Positions 7,808 to 16,348 of a stretch of DNA of 64,000 bases are shown piece by piece. The notes beneath the pieces were generated by a model, which had not been told where the DNA came from, did not search any database, and saw only the letters and a program-made list of their open reading frames with translations. Made by a program: the position numbers and the translations under genes. Position 1 is the first letter of the stretch, and every line of letters starts with the position of its first letter. This stretch comes from Pelagovum pacificum (GTDB lineage Bacteria; Pseudomonadota; Alphaproteobacteria; Rhodobacterales; Rhodobacteraceae), in the NCBI RefSeq assembly GCF_016134045.1, contig NZ_CP065915.1:186001-250000 (forward strand). Direction: 5' to 3'.

Positions 7808-9240
7808 TTGGCGCGCGCCGACCAGAGCGCCTTGGGCGTGAAGTCGAAATCCTTCTGGAACGGATAGGTCGGCACAGGCGTGCGGCTGCGCGGCAGGCGT
7901 TCGACATCCTGATCGACCACACCCGGTGTCAGCGCCATGAGCGACGTCTTCGCCAGCGCTTTCATGTCGGGAGAGAGGTAGCCGGACTTCACCACCACGA
8001 TCTCGGCCATCGTCGGGTCGAGTCCGAGCGCGGCGAAATCCGCGTCGTTGTGGTAGGGGCGGCGACGGGCGGCCACGACGAAGATGATGGTGCCGGTCTT
8101 CAGAACCGCCTGCCGCTCGCGCGGGGCTGTGCCTTCCGACAGATGCAGGACGCGAGCGGTGACAGTGACCCGCTCCGAGTTCTCGGTGTCGAGTGTGCCG
8201 CCGACCGAAACTTCGATTTCGGCGCCTTCGCCGGCGGCGAATGCGGCCTCCGTCGCGGGGAGGTCCGCGATGCCGGCGAGGATGACATTTTGCGCACCGG
8301 CCTCGACCAGCTTGCCCAGCACGCCGGCCCGGTCCCCGGCACCGCCTGCGGTCGGGTTGTCGCCGCTATCGGCCAGCACGACGGGTCGCGGGACGTCGCC
8401 CATCGCCTTGGCGATCAGAGCGTCGGCCGAACCGGTCTCAGTCCCGAAGGCAAAGTCGTCGCGGGCATCCCAGTAGCTTTGCGCCATCGCGGTCGCGGCC
8501 TGTTCCATCGCGTCACGGTCGGTCCCGGTGAGGACAGCGGCAGCGGTGACGCGCGGCTCATCAACCCAGACGTAGCCGACCATCAGCGCGGCATCCCAGA
8601 TCCCGTCGGGCGCTTCGTGTTGCGGGATCGCGGCATAGAGCGAGGCGGCGGGCTCGTCTTCGGTCGAGGTCTTCTCGCCTGGCAGGGACACCGGGATCCG
8701 GGCCCAGCAGACCGATGGACGCTCACCGGTTTCGAGGCAGCGGACCAGTTGTTTCATGGCGCGGTGGTGCGTCTCGACCACGTCGATGTGCGGCGCGGTG
8801 CGATAGGCGGTGAACATGTCGATGCTGTCGATGATCCGCTGGCTGAGGTTGCCGTGCAGATCGTAGGAGGCGCAGATCGGCATCTCCGGCCCGACGAGCG
8901 CGCGGATCGCGGTGATGAGGTCGCCTTCGCTGTCGTCCATCCCGTCGACATGACTTGCGCCATGCATCGGCAGGTAGAGCCCGTCGAACGGCATCAGCGC
9001 CTCCAGCCGTTCGAGGATCTCGGCCTTGAATGCCTCGTAGGTGACCTTCGCGATGGGCGCGCCCGGCACGGCGCGGGCGTGGAAGGCCGGCAGGATCTCG
9101 GCGTCGTAGTCACCGAAGAAGGCGAACAGAGGGGAATCGAGCATCTCCTGGCCGCGGAGGATGTTGAAATCCTCGGTCCGGGTCAGGGTCGGGCTGTAGC
9201 TGGCGCATTCGATGTGCAGGCCGGCGACGGCGATCTTCAT
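7804..9240 (-). CDS. M81 family (MlrC-like) metallopeptidase
   Basis: A 478-residue protein of the family named for the microcystin-degrading MlrC. It begins MKIAVAGLHIECASYSP and has LPMHGASHVDG, SYDLHGNLSQR and TAPHIDVVETHHRAM, which supply the predicted zinc ligands, and ADSGDNPTAGGAGD further on. It lacks a signal peptide. The start at 9240 overlaps the nagA stop (ATGA), placing it in the amino-sugar operon between nagA and a TIM-barrel gene. M81 members hydrolyse small or modified peptides; here a peptide-linked amino sugar or an amide bond is a reasonable but unproven target. Confidence 0.87.
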   Translation of the reverse strand: MKIAVAGLHIECASYSPTLTRTEDFNILRGQEMLDSPLFAFFGDYDAEILPAFHARAVPGAPIAKVTYEAFKAEILERLEALMPFDGLYLPMHGASHVDGMDDSEGDLITAIRALVGPEMPICASYDLHGNLSQRIIDSIDMFTAYRTAPHIDVVETHHRAMKQLVRCLETGERPSVCWARIPVSLPGEKTSTEDEPAASLYAAIPQHEAPDGIWDAALMVGYVWVDEPRVTAAAVLTGTDRDAMEQAATAMAQSYWDARDDFAFGTETGSADALIAKAMGDVPRPVVLADSGDNPTAGGAGDRAGVLGKLVEAGAQNVILAGIADLPATEAAFAAGEGAEIEVSVGGTLDTENSERVTVTARVLHLSEGTAPRERQAVLKTGTIIFVVAARRRPYHNDADFAALGLDPTMAEIVVVKSGYLSPDMKALAKTSLMALTPGVVDQDVERLPRSRTPVPTYPFQKDFDFTPKALWSARAK

Positions 9241-10352
9241 GGCATGGTCCTGTTGATCTGGTCGGGAGGGAGGAGGGCGAGGCCCTCGTCGAGCATGATG
9301 TAATCGGAGAGGATCTCTCCGCTTGCGGCGACTTGTGGCGGCAGGCCCAGCACGGCGCGGGGAATGTCGGTTGCCATCGCGATGGCCTGCGACAGCGGGA
9401 TGCCGGCGTGGTGGTGGACGTTGCGGATACTGGTGAGCATGTCGATATGCGCCCCGGCGAGGGAGCCCTCGGCGTTGACGAGCGCCCCGTCGCGCACGTG
9501 GATCGTCTGGCCGTAGAGGTCGAAATGGTCGGGGCCGCCGACCGTCGCCATCGCGTCGGAGACGAGGTAGGCGCGGTCCTGCCGGGGCCGGGCGGCGAGC
9601 GCGATCCGCAGCATGTCCCAATGCACATGGATGCCGTCTGCGATGATCCCGAACGGCACCTCGGACAGGATCGTCGCGGCGAGCAGGCCCGGCGCGCGGG
9701 AGGCCATAGGCTCCATTGCGTTGTAGAGGTGTGTGACGTTCGACACTCCGGCCTCGAAGGCGGCACGGGCCTCATCGGCATCGGCCGCGGTGTGCCCGGC
9801 AGAGACGATGGCACCCGTCGCGACGAGTTCGGCCAGAAGCGCGGGGTCGGCGCGCTCGGGCGCCAGAGTGACCATCACTGTGAGTCCGGCTGTGCGCAGC
9901 CGTTCGACGGTGGCGAGCGTCGTCCGGTCGAGCGGACGGATCAGGTTCACATCGTGGGTGCCCTTGCGGGACGGGGCGAGGTGCGGGCCCTCGATATGCA
10001 GGCCGAGCTGGCCGGGCTCTCCGTTCACTTCGATCGCCGCATCGGCGGCGGCGTCGATCACGGCCGGCCGGTCGGTGATGACCGTCGGCAGGATCGCCGT
10101 GGTGCCGAGGGCGCGGTGCGCGGCGGCCATCGTCCGCAGCGTGTCCGGCGTCGGGGCGGAGTTCAGCATCACGCCGCCACCACCGTTGACCTGCAGATCC
10201 TGAGCGCCCGGCATGAAGACATGCGGCCTCAGGTGGCCGGGGCCGGTCGCAGGTGTCACGGCCGTGATCCGGTCGCCCTCGACATGGATCGCGAGACCCG
10301 GTTCGAGCGCGCCGTCGAGGTAAGTGAGATCCGGGGTGACGATCATGCTCAT
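9237..10352 (-). CDS. nagA: N-acetylglucosamine-6-phosphate deacetylase
   Basis: A 371-residue amidohydrolase removing acetate from N-acetylhexosamine-6-phosphate. Diagnostic segments are DLQVNGGGG (the NagA form of the usual HxH strand), LHIEGPHLAPSRKGTHD, VSAGHTAADADEA, SNVTHLYNAM and LVSDAMATVG, in order. Length matches the family. Start ATG 10352 lies inside the stop of the kinase gene (ATGA), and its own stop overlaps the M81 gene, so it is an internal gene of a translationally coupled operon. Given the AgaS-like neighbour it may act on GalNAc-6P as well as GlcNAc-6P. Confidence 0.93.
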   Translation of the reverse strand: MSMIVTPDLTYLDGALEPGLAIHVEGDRITAVTPATGPGHLRPHVFMPGAQDLQVNGGGGVMLNSAPTPDTLRTMAAAHRALGTTAILPTVITDRPAVIDAAADAAIEVNGEPGQLGLHIEGPHLAPSRKGTHDVNLIRPLDRTTLATVERLRTAGLTVMVTLAPERADPALLAELVATGAIVSAGHTAADADEARAAFEAGVSNVTHLYNAMEPMASRAPGLLAATILSEVPFGIIADGIHVHWDMLRIALAARPRQDRAYLVSDAMATVGGPDHFDLYGQTIHVRDGALVNAEGSLAGAHIDMLTSIRNVHHHAGIPLSQAIAMATDIPRAVLGLPPQVAASGEILSDYIMLDEGLALLPPDQINRTMP

Positions 10353-11245
10353 GCCTTCAGCCCCATCAGAGCCGCGCCGCGCGCGCCAGAACTGTCGCCG
10401 TGTTGCGCCACGGTGATGAGCGGCATCCGGGCGCTGCCGAGACGCAGCGCCTCGAGGCTGGTGGTGAGGCGGTCGGCGACGCCGGGCAGGTTCGAAAGCC
10501 CGCCGCCGATCACGATACAGTCCGGGTCGAGCGCAAGCTGGATCGTGTCGAGCACATCGCCCGCGATATCGGCCCAGATGTCGAGCACCTCGTCGAGCGC
10601 CGGCTCGGTGCCGAGCGCCTCCGCACCGTGGCGGGTGCCTGTCTTCCACTCGGCGATGTTCTTGAAGCCGGTGCCGGAGATATAGTTCTCCACACAGCCG
10701 AGCCGACCGCAGCCGCAGCGGAACATCGGCAGGCCGTGCCGCTCTATCGCGCGGTAGGACATGCCGATGTGTCCGACCTCGACCGCGAGGCCGGCATGGC
10801 GCGGCGGGATCGCGCCGTCGATCGAGACGCCGCCGCCGACGCCGGTTCCGAGGATCAGCCCCATCACGACGCGATGGCCGTCTCCGGCGCCGCCCTGCGC
10901 TTCGGAAAAGGCGAAGGCCATGCAGTCGTTCACGACCGGGATCGCCTCGCCGAAATGCGCCTTCAGCGCAGCGGGGATCGAATGCCCCGAAGCGGGGATG
11001 TTCGAGGCAAAGCTCTCCCCCGTGGCCGGGTCGATCACGCCGGGGATCGCGACGCCGACGGGCAGGGACGGGTCGCCCGATTCTGCGCGAAGCCAGTCGA
11101 CCTGTCCGATGAGCGCGCTCATCAGCCCGTCGAAACTGTCGGTCGGGGTCGGGACGCGATGGACCTTCACGGTTTCCGCGCCCGCGCCTTCGAAGAGGCG
11201 GGCTTCTATCTTGGTCCCGCCGAGGTCAATGCCGCCAATCCGCAT
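10349..11245 (-). CDS. nagK: ROK family sugar kinase (probable N-acetylhexosamine kinase)
   Basis: A 298-residue ROK kinase. The phosphate loop is DLGGTKIE (7-14), the catalytic Asp sits in VVNDCMAF (Asp107), and the zinc motif CGCGRLGCVE is at 177-186, preceded by a conserved EVGHIGM. There is no DNA-binding domain, so it is a kinase and not a NagC-type repressor. Its position between the AgaS-like gene (2-bp gap) and nagA (overlap) fits phosphorylation of GlcNAc or GalNAc after import by the ABC transporter of the opposite arm. Sugar specificity is inferred from context. Confidence 0.85.
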   Translation of the reverse strand: MRIGGIDLGGTKIEARLFEGAGAETVKVHRVPTPTDSFDGLMSALIGQVDWLRAESGDPSLPVGVAIPGVIDPATGESFASNIPASGHSIPAALKAHFGEAIPVVNDCMAFAFSEAQGGAGDGHRVVMGLILGTGVGGGVSIDGAIPPRHAGLAVEVGHIGMSYRAIERHGLPMFRCGCGRLGCVENYISGTGFKNIAEWKTGTRHGAEALGTEPALDEVLDIWADIAGDVLDTIQLALDPDCIVIGGGLSNLPGVADRLTTSLEALRLGSARMPLITVAQHGDSSGARGAALMGLKA

Positions 11246-11247
11246 GG

Positions 11248-12312
11248 TCAGCCGTGGAACGGGTAGAGCTGCACGCCACTGACGACGCGCGTGAGGTTCT
11301 TGCCGGCGAACGGATCGTCGACATTGAAGCCGAGCTCCGCCGACCACCTGACCGACAGCACCTGCGCCGCCAGCACGTAAAGCACAGCCGTTCTCCGCGC
11401 GTCCGGCGACGGCGCGGGCAGGTCGATGTCGCCGCCGAATCCGATCGTCGTGACCGGGATGCCGGGGAACTGGCTGCGGATCTCGGCCGCGATGTCGGCG
11501 TCGTAGCGGCTGGTGTGCGGGTCGGGATGGATCATGGCGAAGACGTGCGTGTCCTCGTCCACGCCGGCCTTCGGGCCGTGGCGGTAGCCGAGGGTGCTGT
11601 CCCACTGGGTCAGCGTCTTTCCCGCGGCAAGCTCCAGCACCTTCAGCGCGCTCTCGCGGGCGATGCCTGTCAGCGCACCCGCGCCGAGGAAGACGGCGCG
11701 ACCGGGACGCGGTGCGTCCATGCCCTCGACCGTCTCGAGGATCGGGCCGGCGGCCTCGGCCAGTGCCGGAAGCTCGTCCGGTTCGATCCCGCCCAGGCAG
11801 GCCAGCGCAGTCAGCAGCATCGTCGTAAAGCTCGACGTCATCGCGAAGCCCTGGTCGTGGCAGGCGTCGGGCAGAACGATCGTACGCGACTCGCCGGGGC
11901 CGGGCGCCGGCCGCTTGGCGAGGTCGGACTCCTTGTTGCAGGTGATGTTGAGCCGGTCGATGTCGGGCCGGTGAAGGTCGAGGAGATCGAGCATCCCGAC
12001 CGTCTCGGACGAATTGCCGGAACGGCCGAACTGGATGGCAAGGATGGGGCCCTCGCTCTTCAGGAAGTCCTGCGGCGCGCCGACGAAATCCGTGGTCGGA
12101 ACGACCTGCAGCCGGTCGTCGCCGGTGGCGATCACCTGCCCGACATAGGCGGAGGTGCCCGCGCCCGACAGCCAGATGCGGCGGTATCCCCGGGCCTCGA
12201 TCCACGGGCGGATCTCGGCGATGTGCGCGGCGAGCGGTTCGGCCCAGTCACGCCAGATGCCCGGCTGGGCGGTGATCTCCTGCCAGGTGCTGCTCGATTG
12301 ATAGGTGGTCAT
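11248..12312 (-). CDS. SIS-domain aldose-ketose isomerase/deaminase, AgaS-like
   Basis: A 354-residue protein with two SIS domains. It starts MTTYQSSSTWQEITAQPGIW and has GAGTSAYVG (about 50-58), VVPTTDFVGAPQDF, FGRSGNSSETV, LNITCNKES and HDQGFAMTSSFTTMLL. This pattern is that of AgaS, the galactosamine-6-phosphate deaminase/isomerase, rather than the glutamine-dependent GlmS, as no amidotransferase domain is present. Its ATG overlaps the stop of the regulator gene. nagB lies on the opposite arm of the island, so the strain appears to carry two hexosamine-6P deaminases, perhaps for galacto and gluco substrates. Confidence 0.85.
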   Translation of the reverse strand: MTTYQSSSTWQEITAQPGIWRDWAEPLAAHIAEIRPWIEARGYRRIWLSGAGTSAYVGQVIATGDDRLQVVPTTDFVGAPQDFLKSEGPILAIQFGRSGNSSETVGMLDLLDLHRPDIDRLNITCNKESDLAKRPAPGPGESRTIVLPDACHDQGFAMTSSFTTMLLTALACLGGIEPDELPALAEAAGPILETVEGMDAPRPGRAVFLGAGALTGIARESALKVLELAAGKTLTQWDSTLGYRHGPKAGVDEDTHVFAMIHPDPHTSRYDADIAAEIRSQFPGIPVTTIGFGGDIDLPAPSPDARRTAVLYVLAAQVLSVRWSAELGFNVDDPFAGKNLTRVVSGVQLYPFHG

Positions 12313-13172
12313 GTCAGGATCTCTTGCCGATGGCCCTCCAGCAGGATCACCTCGACACCGCGGGCGCGGATCGCGTCGAGCGCGTCCTCGTTCCCGGCGC
12401 GTTCCGTCACCAGGATGGACACGCGGTCGAGGTCGCAGATCTTGTGAAGGGCGGGTTTTGAAAACTTGGTGCCGTCGGCGAGGACGACGACACGGGATGC
12501 CGCCTCGACCATCGCACGGGTCTGGCGGGCCTCGTCCTCCCGGAAGGTGGAGAGGCCAAGCCCGGCGTCGATCGAGTCGGCGCCCATGACGAACGTGTCG
12601 AACCTGAGGCCCGACACCGATTGCTCGACGAGGCCGCCGGTGAGGCACATCTGGTTGGGGCGGATTCGGCCGCCGGTCATCATGACGGTGTGCTGGCCGT
12701 GGGTCATCGCGTTCTGCGCCACGATCAGGCCGGTGGTCATGATCGTCAGCGGCGCCACATCGGCGAGGCTGGCGGCGAAGAATTCCGCGGTCGAACCGTT
12801 GTCGATCAGGATCGTGCTGTCGCCCTCGATCAGCGGCACGGCGCGGCGCGCGATGGCGCGCTTGGCATCGAGGTTCACGGCACGCCGGTCGCTGCCGAGC
12901 GGCTCGACCAGACCGTTCCGGCTGGGCTGGCGGGCAAGGGACAGGGCAAGGTCGATCCGGAAGTCGGACAGGCCCGAGTGACCGAAGTGCTGGCAGAAGC
13001 GCAGAAGCGTCGGTTCAGACGTACCGAGCTCGGTGCAGATCTCACGCGAGGTGTTCCGGATGAAACGCTCGGTGTCGTCGAGCGCGGCGGCGCCGATCGC
13101 CCGGAGCTTCGGAGTCAGCCGCGGCAGGTCTTCACGAATCGCGCTCAGAAGGTCGCGGTCTGACACCATCAT
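12309..13172 (-). CDS. Transcriptional regulator: RpiR-type HTH fused to DeoR C-terminal sensor
   Basis: A 287-residue regulator with an unusual architecture. Residues 10-80 match the RpiR (HTH_6) domain: LPRLTPKLRAIGAAAL, then ICTELGTSEPTLLRFCQHFGHSGLSD. Residues 100-260 match the DeoR C-terminal sensor rather than an SIS domain: NLDAKRAIARRAVPLI, STILIDNGSTAEFF, ADSIDAGLGLSTF and VVLADGTKF. The DeoR sensor binds phosphorylated sugars. It heads the left-arm operon and should control the divergon. The ATG at 13172 (followed by a second ATG) has a GGAG site nine bases upstream. Confidence 0.87.
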   Translation of the reverse strand: MMVSDRDLLSAIREDLPRLTPKLRAIGAAALDDTERFIRNTSREICTELGTSEPTLLRFCQHFGHSGLSDFRIDLALSLARQPSRNGLVEPLGSDRRAVNLDAKRAIARRAVPLIEGDSTILIDNGSTAEFFAASLADVAPLTIMTTGLIVAQNAMTHGQHTVMMTGGRIRPNQMCLTGGLVEQSVSGLRFDTFVMGADSIDAGLGLSTFREDEARQTRAMVEAASRVVVLADGTKFSKPALHKICDLDRVSILVTERAGNEDALDAIRARGVEVILLEGHRQEILT

Positions 13173-13201
13173 GCGGGCCGGCTCCAATCTAGATCGATCT
13201 C

Positions 13202-13230
13202 ATAGTGTGGAGGGCAAAATATAAAGTCAA
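13202..13230 (-). promoter_or_regulatory. Candidate promoter of the left-arm amino-sugar operon
   Basis: Minus strand TTGACT (13230-13225), a 17-nt spacer, then CACTAT (13207-13202), about 30 bp upstream of the regulator start, in an AT-rich intergenic stretch. The -35 is good and the -10 moderate. Confidence 0.45.
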
Positions 13231-13268
13231 ACAAAATACCCACGCCGAAAATTTTAGTTCAGGCAAAG

Positions 13269-13320
13269 TTTTTTCTTGAAGTGAGCCAAAATCGGTGCCT
13301 TCACTTTAACGAAGAAAAAG
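13269..13320. promoter_or_regulatory. Inverted repeat in the divergent promoter region (operator candidate)
   Basis: TTTTTTCTTGAAGTGA (from about 13269) is mirrored by TCACTT-TAACG-AAGAAAAA (13301-13319). The arms differ only by a short insertion. The element lies between the two divergent operons, on the side of the plus-strand operon. It is a candidate binding site for the RpiR/DeoR-type regulator. Confidence 0.4.
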
Positions 13321-13400
13321 AAGCGGGGGGCAAGCACGAAATGCGGGGCGCACGGCGCTCCGGTTGTCGTGCGGTCCGCCAACACGGAGTTGGACGACGT

Positions 13401-14549
13401 ATGAAGTATGGTGTCATCGGCCTTGGTCAGAGGGTCGCGCATCTCGTGGGAGAATTCGCCGCGGTCGATCCCGAGGCGGAGTTCGTCGCGGTCGCGGATC
13501 CCGATGCAACGCGCATGGTGACCCTCGCCGAGAAGGGGATCGAGCCGGTCCGCTACGAGAGCGCCGAAGAGATGATGGCCCAGCACGATTTCGACGTGCT
13601 CATGATCGGCACGCCGAACTCCATGCATCTCGATCACCTGAAGCTGGCCCTCGAGAGCAAGACGCCTTTCATCTTCACCGAGAAGCCCGTCGTCGCGACG
13701 ATCCCCGAGACGATCGAACTGGCCCGCCTGATCCACAAGCACGATGGCAAGAAACGCCTGATGGTCGGTCTCGTGCTGCGGTACTCGACGCTCTACAAGC
13801 AGCTGCGCGAGGCGCAGGCCAAGGGCATGCTGGGCGAGATCATGTCGATCGAGGCGGCCGAGCACATCGCGCCCTACCACGGCTCCTTCTTCATGCGGGA
13901 CTGGCGGCGGGAGAGCGAGATCTCCGGCGGCTTCATGCTCGAGAAATGCTGCCACGACCTCGACCTCTACCAGGGGGTGATGGGCGCGCGTCCGATGAAG
14001 ATCGCAAGCTTCGGCGGTCGCAAGAAATACATCCCGAGCCGCCGCCCGGCAGCCGAGCCGGCTTACCTGACGGAGATGAGCCCGCGCTGGAACGGCATCA
14101 ACGACGCGTTCTCCGGCTCCGGTGACCTGATCGACTACCAGGTCGCGGTGGTCGAGTACGCCAATGGCGCGGCGATGACCTTCCACACCAACCTCAACGT
14201 CCCGGACGAATACCGCAGCTTCACCGTGGTCGGCGTCGACGGGATGGCCGAAGGCGACTTCGTCCGCAATTACCTGCGCGTCACCTCTTCCGATACGTCC
14301 GAGCGGCTGGTCGAGGTATCGCCCGGCACGGGGCAGGCGAAGGGCCACTACGGCGCGGACGCCGAGATGGCCAAGGACATCACGGACTACCTGCACGGCC
14401 GCAGCAAGGAGCTTCCGCTCAGCGTGATCGACGCGCTCGAAGCGGGTGTCACCGCGCTGGCCATGGACGAATCGCGCACCACCGGGCGCATAGTCGAGCT
14501 CGAGCCGATCTGGGACGACCTCGACAAGGCGCTGAAAGGAGAGTCATGA
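13401..14549 (+). CDS. Gfo/Idh/MocA family oxidoreductase
   Basis: A 382-residue NAD(P)-dependent dehydrogenase, first gene of the plus-strand ABC transporter operon. It starts MKYGVIGLGQRVAHLV, with TEKPVVA as the catalytic Lys motif, and FMLEKCCHDLDLYQ in place of the usual GxHxxD strand. RRESEISGGFM and the C-terminal RTTGRIVELEP resemble oxidoreductases encoded with sugar transporters in Rhodobacteraceae. ATG 13401 was chosen because the fold begins there; GGAG lies about 12 bases before. Its stop overlaps the permease start (ATGA). It probably oxidises the imported sugar; the substrate is unknown. Confidence 0.9.
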   Translation: MKYGVIGLGQRVAHLVGEFAAVDPEAEFVAVADPDATRMVTLAEKGIEPVRYESAEEMMAQHDFDVLMIGTPNSMHLDHLKLALESKTPFIFTEKPVVATIPETIELARLIHKHDGKKRLMVGLVLRYSTLYKQLREAQAKGMLGEIMSIEAAEHIAPYHGSFFMRDWRRESEISGGFMLEKCCHDLDLYQGVMGARPMKIASFGGRKKYIPSRRPAAEPAYLTEMSPRWNGINDAFSGSGDLIDYQVAVVEYANGAAMTFHTNLNVPDEYRSFTVVGVDGMAEGDFVRNYLRVTSSDTSERLVEVSPGTGQAKGHYGADAEMAKDITDYLHGRSKELPLSVIDALEAGVTALAMDESRTTGRIVELEPIWDDLDKALKGES

Positions 14550-15475
14550 GCGAGCGGGCAGACACCTACGACGCGACGGCGGCGGACCCGGACGGGGGCC
14601 TCTCGGCCCGGATCGACTGGTTTCCCTACCTGCTGCTCCTGCCGGCCTTCTTTCTGGTTGCGACAATCGTGGCCTGGCCGCTGGTGGAGACCTTCCGGCT
14701 GAGCTTCACCGACGCGTCGATGCGCGGCGAGGAATTCATCGGCTTCGAGAACTACGTTGAAATCTTCGACGACGACTTCACCGAGGTCATTCAGCGGACC
14801 TTCATCTGGATGTTCGCCAGTGTCGGACTGAAAGTCTTGCTCGGCATCTTCGGCGCGGTTCTGCTGAACGCGGCGATTCCCGGCCGGGTGATCTTCCGCA
14901 TTCTGGTCATGCCGCCCTGGATCGTTCCGATCGCCATCGGCGTGTTCATGTGGGGCTGGATGTACAACGGCCAGTTCGGGATGATCTCGGGCCTTGGTCA
15001 GAACATCGGCATCCTCGACGGTCCGTTCGAGTTCCTCGGCTACCAGACCTCCGCCTTCATCGCGACGATCGTCACTGACGTCTGGATCGGCACGCCGCTC
15101 GTCGCGATCTACCTGCTGGCCGCGATGCAGAGCATCCCGACCGAGCTCTATGAAGCGGCGTGGACGGACGGGGCAGGGCGCTTCTACCGCTTCCGCCGGA
15201 TCACGCTGCCGCTGATCGCGCCGTCGGTCGCGACCATGGCGCTGTTGTCGGCGATCTGGACCTTCAACTCGTTCGACATCATCTGGATCCTGACCGAGGG
15301 CGGCCCCCGCGGTGCCACCACCACCATGATCATCGACACCTACAAGACCGCCATCTCGCGGTTCCGCTACGGCGAAGGCGCGGCGCGCGCCGTGATGATC
15401 CTGATCTGCCTCAGCCTCTTCGCGGCCTGCTACCTCGGCCTGCTGTCGCGGCTCCAGAAACGGGGGAAAGCGTAA
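14546..15475 (+). CDS. Sugar ABC transporter permease (MalF/UgpA-like)
   Basis: A 309-residue inner-membrane permease of the carbohydrate uptake CUT1 class. A cytoplasmic N-terminus of about 28 residues precedes six predicted membrane helices. The EAA loop is YEAAWTDGAGRFYRFRRITLPLIAPS (first half YEAAWTDGAGRFYRF), which contacts the ATPase. It overlaps the upstream dehydrogenase stop and the second permease start (TAATG), showing tight coupling. It forms the translocation pore with the next gene's product. Confidence 0.92.
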   Translation: MSERADTYDATAADPDGGLSARIDWFPYLLLLPAFFLVATIVAWPLVETFRLSFTDASMRGEEFIGFENYVEIFDDDFTEVIQRTFIWMFASVGLKVLLGIFGAVLLNAAIPGRVIFRILVMPPWIVPIAIGVFMWGWMYNGQFGMISGLGQNIGILDGPFEFLGYQTSAFIATIVTDVWIGTPLVAIYLLAAMQSIPTELYEAAWTDGAGRFYRFRRITLPLIAPSVATMALLSAIWTFNSFDIIWILTEGGPRGATTTMIIDTYKTAISRFRYGEGAARAVMILICLSLFAACYLGLLSRLQKRGKA

Positions 15476-16317
15476 TGATCAACAAGTACCGCTGGTGGGA
15501 GTTGTGCCTGATCTACACGGGCATGCTGATCTTCCTGGCCTTCGTGCTGGCGCCCTTCGTGGAAGCCTTCAAGGTGTCGCTGCGGCCGCTCGACGGGCTG
15601 TTCTCGATCCCCTACCGGTTCCTCGACGACGACATGACCTTCGCGGCCTACCGGGAAATGTGGACGAACGTTCCGAACCTGCTCCGCTACATGGTGAACT
15701 CGTTCTTCATCGCCTGTTCGGTGACGGTCCTGGCACTGCTCTGCATTGTCCCGGCCGCCTACAGTTTCGCCCGGTTCGAGTACCGGGGACGGGACTCGAT
15801 GCTCGGCGCGTTCCTCGCGATCAACATGGTCGGCGCGGCAGTTCTCATCATCCCGCTCTACAAGCTGATGCTGACGCTCGGGCTGCTGAACTCCTACGCC
15901 TCGATGATCATTCCCGGTGCCGCGTTCAGCGTGCCGACCGGCATCTTCCTGATGCGCTCCTATTTCCTGCGCATCCCGAAGGAGCTGGAAGAGGCCGCAT
16001 ATGTCGATGGCGCGAGCCGTCTCTACACCCTGTGGCGGGTCATTCTTCCCGTCAGCCTGCCGGGCATGATGGTCGTCGCGATCGCGACCTTCATCACCGC
16101 CTACGCGCAGCAGTTCCTCTTCGCGCTGACTTTCAACAGCCGGGACGAGCTCAAGCCGCTGCCGGTCGGGCTCTATGATTTCTTCGGTCATCAGCAGGTT
16201 CGCTGGAACGAGTTGATGGCCGCAAGCCTGATCGGCATCGCTCCGGTGCTGATCGTCTACATCTTCCTGCAGAAATACATCGTCGACGGGCTGACCTCCG
16301 GCGCGGTGAAGGAATGA
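15475..16317 (+). CDS. Sugar ABC transporter permease (MalG/UgpE-like)
   Basis: A 280-residue CUT1-class permease with six predicted helices and the EAA loop LEEAAYVDGASRLYTL, followed by PVSLPGMMVVAIATF. Start ATG 15475 shares one base with the preceding stop codon (TAATG). It pairs with the preceding permease, the binding protein at 16349 and the ATPase at 17634 to make one complete importer, with amino sugars or their conjugates the likely cargo from context. Confidence 0.92.
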   Translation: MINKYRWWELCLIYTGMLIFLAFVLAPFVEAFKVSLRPLDGLFSIPYRFLDDDMTFAAYREMWTNVPNLLRYMVNSFFIACSVTVLALLCIVPAAYSFARFEYRGRDSMLGAFLAINMVGAAVLIIPLYKLMLTLGLLNSYASMIIPGAAFSVPTGIFLMRSYFLRIPKELEEAAYVDGASRLYTLWRVILPVSLPGMMVVAIATFITAYAQQFLFALTFNSRDELKPLPVGLYDFFGHQQVRWNELMAASLIGIAPVLIVYIFLQKYIVDGLTSGAVKE

Positions 16318-16348
16318 TGAACCAACCGGTCGCAACAGGGAAACCGAT

